NCBI GenBank assembly: GCA_001785175.1
Contig: MFSY01000025.1
Span: forward strand, 18,922-25,067
Direction of reading: 5' to 3'
Origin: Candidatus Muproteobacteria bacterium RIFCSPHIGHO2_01_FULL_65_16
GTDB lineage: Bacteria > Pseudomonadota > Gammaproteobacteria > Acidiferrobacterales > Sulfurifustaceae
DNA: 6,146 nucleotides
This document shows, piece after piece, positions 1 through 5,786 of the stretch (position 1 is the stretch's first letter; every line of letters starts with the position of its first letter). The notes beneath the pieces are model-generated. The model saw only the letters and a list, made by a program, of their open reading frames with translations, ran no database searches and was not told the origin of the DNA. The position numbers and the translations under genes were made by a program.

Positions 1-1173
1 CGCCCGACGGGCCGGCTCCACCTCGGGCACTATCACGGCGTGCTCAAGAACTGGCTGCGCCTGCAGACCCAGTACGAGTGCTTCTTCTTCGTCGCCGACT
101 GGCACGCCCTCACCACCAGTTACGAGGACCCGCACGTCATCCGCGAGAGCGTGTGGGACATGGTGACCGACTGGCTCGCCTGCGGCGTGGACCCGAACAA
201 CGCCACCCTGTTCATCCAGTCGCACGTCCCGCAGCACGCCGAGCTGCACGTGCTTCTGTCCATGATCACGCCGCTGTCCTGGCTCGAGCGGGTGCCGAGC
301 TACAAGGACCAGCAGGAGGGCCTCAAGGGCCGCGACCTCGCGACCCACGGTTTTCTGGGCTATCCGCTGCTGCAGAGCGCCGACATCCTGGCCTACCGCG
401 CGCGCCTGGTGCCGGTGGGCGAGGACCAGGTGGCGCACGTGGAGCTGACGCGCGAGCTGGCGCGGCGCTTCAACCACCTGTACGGGCGCGAGCCGGGATA
501 CGAGCAGCGCGCCGAGGAGGCGGTGCGCAAGATGGGCAAGAAGAACGCCAAGCTCTACCGCGACCTGCGCCAGGCCTATCTCGAAAAGGGCGACGCCGAG
601 GCGCTCGCCACGGCGCGCGCGCTGCTCGAGCGCCAGAAAAACATCACGCTCGGGGACAAGGAGCGGCTCTACGGCTATCTCGAGGGCGGGGGCAAGATCA
701 TCCTGCCGGAGCCGGAGGCGCTGCTGACGCCGGCGGCGAAGATGCCCGGACTGGATGGCCGGAAGATGTCCAAGTCTTATAATAATGTCATCGCCCTGCG
801 CGAGGACCCCGCCGAGGTGGAAAAGAAACTCCGCACCATGCCTACCGACCCGGCGCGCGTGCACCGCTCCGACCCGGGGGACCCGGACAAATGCCCGCTG
901 TGGCAGTTCCACCTGGTGTATTCCAGCGCCGCCACCAAGGACTGGGCCAGCAAGGGCTGCCGCTCGGCCGGCATCGGCTGCCTCGAGTGCAAGCAGCCGG
1001 TGATAGACGCCGTGCTCGCCGAGATCAAGCCGATCCAGGAGCGGGCGGCGGAATTCGCGCGCGACCCGACGCTGATAAGGAACATCGTCGCCGACGGCGG
1101 CAAACGCGCGCGCGGCATGGCCGAGGAGACGCTCGTCGAGGCGCGCGCCGCCATGGGACTGGTGTACGACTGA
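1..1173 (+). CDS. trpS: Tryptophanyl-tRNA synthetase, 5' end cut by the window; long form with predicted [4Fe-4S] motif
   Basis: Cytoplasmic class I aminoacyl-tRNA synthetase that charges tRNA-Trp with tryptophan using ATP. The reading frame is open from base 1, so the true start lies left of the window; 390 codons are present. The HIGH-type signature is HLGH at 19-30, within PTGRLHLGHYHG, which places the missing N-terminus at only about a dozen residues. The second ATP-binding signature, KMSKS, is at 763-777. Between LARRFNHLYG and KMSKS lies an extra, mostly charged and helical segment of about 65 codons (about 499-693) that short TrpRS proteins lack. Four cysteines, at codons 298, 320, 327 and 330, are spaced C-x21-C-x6-C-x2-C. 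This nearly equals the [4Fe-4S] motif known from Thermotoga maritima TrpRS (C-x22-C-x6-C-x2-C). The TGA stop overlaps the scpA start by one base. The family call is secure; cluster binding is inferred. Confidence 0.97.
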   Translation, partial: RPTGRLHLGHYHGVLKNWLRLQTQYECFFFVADWHALTTSYEDPHVIRESVWDMVTDWLACGVDPNNATLFIQSHVPQHAELHVLLSMITPLSWLERVPSYKDQQEGLKGRDLATHGFLGYPLLQSADILAYRARLVPVGEDQVAHVELTRELARRFNHLYGREPGYEQRAEEAVRKMGKKNAKLYRDLRQAYLEKGDAEALATARALLERQKNITLGDKERLYGYLEGGGKIILPEPEALLTPAAKMPGLDGRKMSKSYNNVIALREDPAEVEKKLRTMPTDPARVHRSDPGDPDKCPLWQFHLVYSSAATKDWASKGCRSAGIGCLECKQPVIDAVLAEIKPIQERAAEFARDPTLIRNIVADGGKRARGMAEETLVEARAAMGLVYD

Positions 1174-1963
1174 TGACGACCACGGAGCAAAACGCGGCGC
1201 GCCTGGCGCTGGTGAAGGGCGAGGCGATCACCGCGGTCCCGCACGACCTCTATATCCCGCCGGACGCGCTCGAGGTGTTTCTCGACGCCTTCGAGGGGCC
1301 GCTCGATCTGCTGCTCTATCTGATCCGCAAGCAGAACCTGGACATCCTCGACATCCCGATCGCCGAGATCACGCGCCAGTACATGGCCTACATCGAGCTG
1401 ATGAAACAGGTCAAGCTGGAGCTGGCGGCGGAGTATCTGGTGATGGCCGCGATGCTGGCCGAGATCAAGTCGCGCATGCTGCTGCCGCGCCCGACGGAGG
1501 AGGAAGGCGACGAGCTCGACCCGCGCGCGGAGCTGGTGCGGCGCCTGCAGGAATACGAGCGCTACCACCAGGCCGCGGAGTCGCTCGAACGGCTGCCGCG
1601 CGTCGGGCGCGAGATCCATCTGGTGGTGGTCGAGGGCGGCCGCCCGGCGCAGAAGAAGATCCAGCCCAACGTGACGCTGTTCGAGCTGCTCGACGCCTTC
1701 AAGGAGGTGCTGCACCGCGCCGAGCTCTATCGCCACCACCGCGTGCTGCGCGAGCCGCTGTCGGTGCGCGAGCGCATGGTGCAGATACTGACGCGCGTGA
1801 ACGCCGAGGACTTCGCGACCTTCGCGTCCCTGTTCGATCTGCGCGAGGGCCGGATGGGCCTGGTGGTGACGTTCATGGCTGTCCTCGAACTGCTGAAGGA
1901 GGCGCTCGTCGTCCTCGTCCAGCAGGAGCCGTTCGCCCCGATCCACGTGAAGGCGGCCGCCTG

Positions 1964-1964
<1 letters not shown>
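1173..1964 (+). CDS. scpA: Segregation and condensation protein A (SMC kleisin subunit)
   Basis: ScpA is the kleisin that bridges the SMC ATPase heads and binds an ScpB dimer, forming the bacterial condensin that compacts and segregates the nucleoid. The 263-residue product is of normal length. Residues 38-72 carry the characteristic N-terminal kleisin signature DAFEGPLDLLLYLIRKQNLDI and the following IPIAEITRQYMAY, the SMC-neck-binding region. A charged middle follows (about 108-165). The C-terminal winged-helix region (about 195-258, including LREGRMGLVVTFMAVLELLKE) should bind the SMC cap. About 35 residues precede the signature, a common extension in proteobacterial ScpA. The start is the ATG sharing its A with the trpS TGA, so translation is probably coupled to trpS; only a weak purine tract (GGGAC) lies upstream. 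The stop overlaps the scpB start. Confidence 0.96.
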
Positions 1965-2630
<666 letters not shown>

Positions 2631-2638
<8 letters not shown>

Positions 2639-3518
2639 ACGGAAGCCCCCCGCCGGCGAGAAGCTGCAGAAAGTGCTGGCGCGCCTCGGCCTGGGCTCGC
2701 GCCGGCAGATCGAGCGCTGGATCGAGGAGGGCCGCGTCGCGGTCGGCGGCCGCACCGCGCGCCTCGGCGAGCGCGTGGCGCTGGACGCCCGCATCGCCCT
2801 GGACGGGCGCGTCGTTCCGCTGACGGGCGTCGCCGCCAAATCCCGCGTTCTGATCTACCACAAGCCCGAAGGCGAGGTCTGCACGCGCTCGGACCCGCAG
2901 GGCCGGCCGACCGTCTTCGACCGTCTGCCGGCGCTGCGCCACGCGCGCTGGATCGCCGTCGGCCGGCTCGACTTCAATACCTCGGGGCTTTTGCTGTTCA
3001 CGACCGACGGCGAGCTGGCACACCGGCTGATGCATACCGCGCGTGAGATCGAGCGCGAGTACGCCGTGCGCGTCCTGGGCAAGGTTGATGAAGCAATGCT
3101 CAAGCGGCTGAAGGAGGGCGTGATGCTCGATGGCGGTCCGGCGCATTTCGCCGTGATCGCGGACGCCGGCGGGACCGGCGCGAACCGCTGGTATCACGTG
3201 ACGCTCAAGGAGAGCCGCCAGCGCGAGGTGCGCGGGTTGTGGGAGGCCGTCGGCGTCGCGGTCAGCCGCCTGATCCGCGTGCGTTTTGGCTCCATCCAAC
3301 TCCCGCCCCGCCTGCGCCAGGGGCGCGCGGAGGAGTTGGACCCGGATGCGACGGCGGAGCTTTATAGCAGTGCCGGCCTGGCGCCGGCCGCCGCCGGCAC
3401 GCAAGCGGCGCCGCGCCCGGGCGCGCCCGAGCGGCGGCGCGGACCGGTACGCGCGCGCGCCCGGCCGGGCCAGCGGCGGAGAAGCCAAGGTCGCGGTGGA
3501 TCACGGGACCGCCCGTGA
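2631..3518 (+). CDS. rluB: 23S rRNA pseudouridine synthase, RluB/RsuA family
   Basis: Converts a uridine in large-subunit rRNA to pseudouridine; RluB acts on position 2605 in E. coli. An S4 RNA-binding domain occupies about residues 11-60 (EKLQKVLARLGLGSRRQIER). The RsuA/RluB-type catalytic domain follows. It contains KPEGEVCTRSDPQGRPTVFD and the active-site motif GRLDFNTSGLLLFT (about 111-124), whose Asp114 (codon at 2970) is the predicted nucleophile. Residues from about 245 to 295 form an Arg/Gly/Pro/Ala-rich basic tail typical of RluB-type enzymes and likely to contact rRNA. I chose GTG 2631 (VSERKPPAGEKLQK) because the S4 domain begins right after it. The frame continues upstream to 2514, but that extension only reads through scpB and is low-complexity. 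RluB is preferred over RluE, RluF or RsuA because of the scpB neighbour and the basic tail; target specificity is inferred. Confidence 0.93.
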
Positions 3519-4882
3519 AAGATCGCATACAGCGGCATGAGGCGGGAGCGGAGGGCGGCGTTTCGTTGGGGACGGCGCTCCGGTACTGGCTCAAGCTCGG
3601 GTTCGTGAGCTTCGGCGGGCCAGCGGGCCAGATCGGCATGATGCACCAGGAACTGGTCGAGCGCCGACGCTGGATCAGCGAGCACCGCTTTCTGCACGCG
3701 CTCAACTACTGCATGGTGCTCCCCGGGCCCGAGGCGCAGCAACTCGCGACCTACATCGGCTGGCTCATGCACGGCGCGCTCGGCGGCATTATCGCCGGGG
3801 CGCTGTTCGTCCTGCCCTCGCTTTTCATTCTCATCGCGCTTACCTGGATCTACCTCGCGTTCGGGAACATTCCGGCGGTCGCGGGCGTCCTCTACGGCAT
3901 CAAGCCGGCGGTGGTGGCGATCGTGCTGTTCGCCGCCTGGCGCATCGGCGCGCGCGCCCTCACAAACGCCTGGCTCTGGGCCATGGCCGCGGCGGCGTTC
4001 GGCGCCATCTTCGCGCTCCACGTGCCGTTTCCCTACATCGTGTTGGGTGCGGGATTAATCGGCTACCTCGGTGGGCACATCGCGCCCGCCAAGTTCCGCG
4101 TCGGCGGGCATCACGGCGAGAGTCACAAGACTTACGGCCCGGCGCTCATCGGCGACCACACGCCGCCGCCCGAGCACGCGCGCTTCAAGTGGATGCGCGT
4201 GCTCGTGTTCGCCGCCGTCGGACTCTTCATCTGGGCGAGCATCATGGGCGGGCTGTTGGTGCTCTACGGCTGGCACGGGACGCTCACGCAGATGGGCTGG
4301 TTCTTCACCAAGGCGGCGCTGCTGACCTTCGGCGGGGCGTACGCCGTGCTGCCCTATGTGTACCAGGGCGGAGTGGAGCAGTATCAATGGCTCACGGCCA
4401 CGCAGATGATTGACGGCCTCGCGCTCGGCGAGACCACGCCCGGGCCGCTGATCATGATCGTGGCCTTCGTCGGCTTCGTCGGCGGCTGGACCAAGGAACT
4501 GTTCGGCCCGGACCTGAGCGCTGCTGCGGGCATGGCGGGCGCGGCGGTGGCGACGATTTTCACCTTTCTGCCGTCGTTCCTTTTTATTCTCGTCGGCGCG
4601 CCGGCGGTGGAGGCCACGCGCGGCGAGATCCGATTCACCGCGCCGCTCACCGGCATCACCGCCGCGGTCGTGGGCGTGATCCTGAATCTCGCGGTGTTCT
4701 TCGCCTGGCACGTGCTCTGGCCGCAGGGTTTCGCGGGCCGGTTCGAATGGTTCTCGGCGCTGATCGGTATCGCCGCCTTCGTCGCACTGTGGCGTTACAA
4801 GGTCGGCATCATCCCGGTGATCGGCGGCTGCGGCGGCGCGGGCCTCGTCTATGTCCTCCTGGCCCAACCGCCGCTCGGCTGA
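3515..4882 (+). CDS. chrA: Chromate transporter ChrA, long two-domain form
   Basis: Inner-membrane protein of the CHR superfamily; characterised members export chromate and give chromate resistance. The 455 residues comprise two homologous hydrophobic halves. The N-terminal half has SFGGPAGQIGMMHQELVERR (FGGPAGQ 33-39) and LPGPEAQQLATYIGW (69-83). The C-terminal half repeats the pattern as LTFGGAYAVLPYVYQGGVEQ (from about 270) and ETTPGPLIMIVAFVGFVGGW (306-325). About ten membrane segments can be seen. The halves are joined by a hydrophilic loop (about 190-225) with GGHHGESHKTYGPALIGDH, ending HARFKW. The GTG start at 3515 overlaps the rluB stop in a GTGA arrangement; no stronger start is nearby and the 16-residue lead-in is normal. 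No chrB regulator or other chr gene is visible. The family is secure; the true substrate in this organism is inferred. Confidence 0.95.
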   Translation: MKDRIQRHEAGAEGGVSLGTALRYWLKLGFVSFGGPAGQIGMMHQELVERRRWISEHRFLHALNYCMVLPGPEAQQLATYIGWLMHGALGGIIAGALFVLPSLFILIALTWIYLAFGNIPAVAGVLYGIKPAVVAIVLFAAWRIGARALTNAWLWAMAAAAFGAIFALHVPFPYIVLGAGLIGYLGGHIAPAKFRVGGHHGESHKTYGPALIGDHTPPPEHARFKWMRVLVFAAVGLFIWASIMGGLLVLYGWHGTLTQMGWFFTKAALLTFGGAYAVLPYVYQGGVEQYQWLTATQMIDGLALGETTPGPLIMIVAFVGFVGGWTKELFGPDLSAAAGMAGAAVATIFTFLPSFLFILVGAPAVEATRGEIRFTAPLTGITAAVVGVILNLAVFFAWHVLWPQGFAGRFEWFSALIGIAAFVALWRYKVGIIPVIGGCGGAGLVYVLLAQPPLG

Positions 4883-4903
4883 CGTAAAACAGCGCGCGAC
4901 GAT

Positions 4904-4932
4904 TTGACGTTATGACGTCATGACGCCATAAT
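4904..4932 (+). promoter_or_regulatory. Predicted sigma-70-type promoter of the toxin-antitoxin operon
   Basis: TTGACG at 4904-4909 matches the -35 consensus at five of six positions. CATAAT at 4927-4932 matches the -10 consensus at five of six, and the spacer is the ideal 17 bases. Transcription should begin near 4939, next to the ATG at 4940. The promoter lies in the only gap between chrA and the antitoxin gene. It is a prediction from sequence pattern alone. Confidence 0.65.
4905..4930. promoter_or_regulatory. Probable autoregulatory operator: three tandem TGACGYYA octamers with nested palindrome
   Basis: Three 8-base units follow each other without gap: TGACGTTA (4905-4912), TGACGTCA (4913-4920) and TGACGCCA (4921-4928). 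The middle unit is a perfect palindrome. The 20 bases at 4911-4930 form an inverted repeat with one mismatched pair (TATGACGTCA against TATGGCGTCA). The array fills the space between the -35 and -10 boxes, where bound ribbon-helix-helix dimers would exclude RNA polymerase. Ribbon-helix-helix antitoxins typically bind such short tandem or inverted sites cooperatively; that this antitoxin binds here is inference. Confidence 0.6.
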
Positions 4933-4939
4933 GTGCGTT

Positions 4940-5173
4940 ATGGGTACCCATCCCAAACGCGCCACGATCTACTTCGATCCGGAGATTCACCGGGCGCTGC
5001 GGCTGAAGGCTGCCGCAACCGACCGCCCGATCTCCGAGATCGTCAACAAGGCAATCAAGCAGGCGCTGGCCGAGGACGCCGAGGACCTGGAGGCGTTCGC
5101 CCTGCGCGCGCGCGAGCCGGATCTGGATTTCGAGGCCGTCGTTAAAAACCTCAAACGGCGTGGGAAGATATAG
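4940..5173 (+). CDS. Ribbon-helix-helix (CopG-like) antitoxin of a type II toxin-antitoxin pair
   Basis: Predicted cytoplasmic DNA-binding antitoxin that neutralises the RelE-type toxin encoded immediately downstream and represses their shared promoter. From the ATG at 4940 it has 77 residues. Residues 7-12 (RATIYF) are the DNA-contacting beta strand. Residues 14-27 (PEIHRALRLKAAAT) and 30-43 (PISEIVNKAIKQAL) are the two helices. The acidic, then basic C-terminus (about 45-77, ending VVKNLKRRGKI) is the likely toxin-binding part. An in-frame ATG at 4931 would add MCV. I reject it because it lies inside the predicted -10 box and because neither ATG has a Shine-Dalgarno sequence. The start at 4940 would give an almost leaderless message. 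The 3' end overlaps the toxin gene by 14 bases. The fold and context are well supported, but no specific antitoxin name is. Confidence 0.86.
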   Translation: MGTHPKRATIYFDPEIHRALRLKAAATDRPISEIVNKAIKQALAEDAEDLEAFALRAREPDLDFEAVVKNLKRRGKI

Positions 5174-5423
5174 GGTTCTCATAAAGCCGTCGGCGGTCAA
5201 GGAACTCGACGTGGTCGGGCAGAAGCAGGATCGCCAACGCATCGTGCGGCGTATCGGAGCGCTCGCGGTCGAACCGCGACCCCATGGCTGCGAGAAGCTC
5301 GCGGGCGGGGATGACCGGTACCGAGTTCGTCAGGGCGCTTATCGCATCGTTTATGCCGTTGACGACGGGGAGCAGACGGTTCACGTTGTCAAAATCGGCC
5401 ATCGCAAAGACGTCTACCGGTAA
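5160..5423 (+). CDS. relE: RelE/ParE-superfamily toxin, probable ribosome-dependent mRNA interferase
   Basis: Small toxin of 87 residues. RelE proteins cut mRNA in the ribosomal A site, while ParE relatives poison gyrase. The RelE fold is readable: RYRVLIKPSAVKEL (3-16), a helix QKQDRQRIVRRIGAL, then the conserved core CEKLAGGDDRYRVRQGAYRIVYAV (44-67) and the C-terminal strand VVKIGHRKDVYR (77-87). Aligned by eye to E. coli RelE, the catalytic positions correspond to Arg54, Arg56, Arg62, Arg82 and Tyr86. The basic set and the terminal tyrosine are therefore kept, which favours RelE-type RNase activity over ParE. The GTG start at 5160 lies 14 bases inside the antitoxin gene and is the only one giving the full first strand. 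There is no obvious Shine-Dalgarno, so translation is probably coupled to the antitoxin. The symbol denotes the family, not orthology to E. coli relE. Confidence 0.9.
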   Translation: MGRYRVLIKPSAVKELDVVGQKQDRQRIVRRIGALAVEPRPHGCEKLAGGDDRYRVRQGAYRIVYAVDDGEQTVHVVKIGHRKDVYR

Positions 5424-5593
5424 GAAGAGCTGCGTGCTGGATCCATCGCTCCGGTCGCGGCTCGGTCTGCGCGGCGGTGGGGCTTGTCTACACGCCGGCC
5501 AAGCCGCTTCTCGCCTGAACGGGGCGCTCCGCTTGTTCCCGCGCCGGCGGCGCATGCCATGAGCGACCGGCATATCCTCTACGGCACCACCTT

Positions 5594-5636
5594 GCGTCCC
5601 GGCGCGACGTGGAAATTAGTACGTCCCTGTACAGCA
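5594..5636. repeat. 43-base direct repeat, copy 1
   Basis: Identical over all 43 bases to 5651-5693. It begins GCGTCCCGGCGCGACGTGG and ends GTCCCTGTACAGCA. It contains the inverted pair GTAC-N6-GTAC (5619-5632). Its GACGTGGA (5606-5613) is the exact reverse complement of TCCACGTC (5637-5644) in the spacer, so copy 1 plus the spacer can fold back. The family is not recognised. Confidence 0.95.
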
Positions 5637-5650
5637 TCCACGTCACCCGC

Positions 5651-5693
5651 GCGTCCCGGCGCGACGTGGAAATTAGTACGTCCCTGTACAGCA
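5651..5693. repeat. 43-base direct repeat, copy 2
   Basis: Exact second copy of 5594-5636, set off by a 14-base spacer (5637-5650), giving a 57-base period. The match ends abruptly on both sides: T against C on the left and T against C on the right. GTAC-N6-GTAC recurs at 5676-5689. With only two units and a 14-base spacer it does not resemble CRISPR. It could be a local duplication or part of a dispersed intergenic element. Confidence 0.95.
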
Positions 5694-5755
5694 CAAAGAA
5701 CGAAGAATAATCTTTTGATTATCCGATGCTTTTCTTTGCGCCCTTCGCGTCTTTG
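5694..5755. repeat. Imperfect inverted repeat with an inner AT-rich hairpin, possible bidirectional terminator
   Basis: CAAAGA-A-CGAAG (5694-5705) pairs with CTTCG-CG-TCTTTG (5743-5755), interrupted only by a small internal bulge. Inside lies the perfect stem ATAATC-TTTT-GATTAT (5707-5722). It sits between convergent genes (toxin on plus, PhnD-like on minus), where a terminator is expected, but there is no classical GC stem followed by a U-tract. The terminator role is a weak inference. Confidence 0.35.
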
Positions 5756-5786
5756 CGGCAAATAATCATACTTAATCGGAGCTTCC

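Larger units (their letters stand above)
5424..5786. other. 363-base stretch with no convincing gene
   Basis: Between the toxin stop and the end of the minus-strand gene I find no protein with recognisable motifs. The open frames on both strands across 5484-5765 encode the repeated nucleotide units rather than a protein-like sequence. The left part (5424-5593) is GC-rich, with small hairpins (5481-5505, 5541-5553) that lack U-tracts. The middle holds a 43-base direct repeat pair. The right part (5694-5786) is clearly AT-richer than its surroundings. Confidence 0.75.

Noticed and set aside
777..1946. Long minus-strand open frame opposite trpS/scpA, and similar long minus-strand frames at 1727-2839, 2442-3488, 3362-4021 and 4055-4867
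   Set aside because: They are rich in Arg, His, Asp and Gln with no recognisable motif, the usual antisense shadow of GC-rich codons, and lie opposite confidently identified genes.
4931..4939. ATG 4931 as the antitoxin start
   Set aside because: It lies within the predicted -10 box and adds only MCV before the conserved fold, with no Shine-Dalgarno. It remains possible if transcription comes from chrA.
4940..5423. ParDE (gyrase-poisoning) rather than RelE-type pair
   Set aside because: The toxin keeps the RelE-like basic residues and the terminal tyrosine (GHRKDVYR). A ParE activity cannot be fully excluded from sequence alone.
5481..5553. Hairpins GGCTTG/CAAGCC (5481-5505) and GCGCC/GGCGC (5541-5553) as a toxin-operon terminator
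   Set aside because: Neither is followed by a T-tract, and such short GC stems are expected by chance at this composition.
5594..5693. CRISPR array
   Set aside because: There are only two units, the 14-base spacer is far too short, and no cas gene is in view.
5484..5765. Plus-strand frame of 93 codons, and the minus-strand frames at 5488-5694 and 5579-5761
   Set aside because: Their internal repeats (RPGATWKLVRPCTA and equivalents) come from the 43-base DNA repeat, open in several frames on both strands; nothing protein-like is seen.
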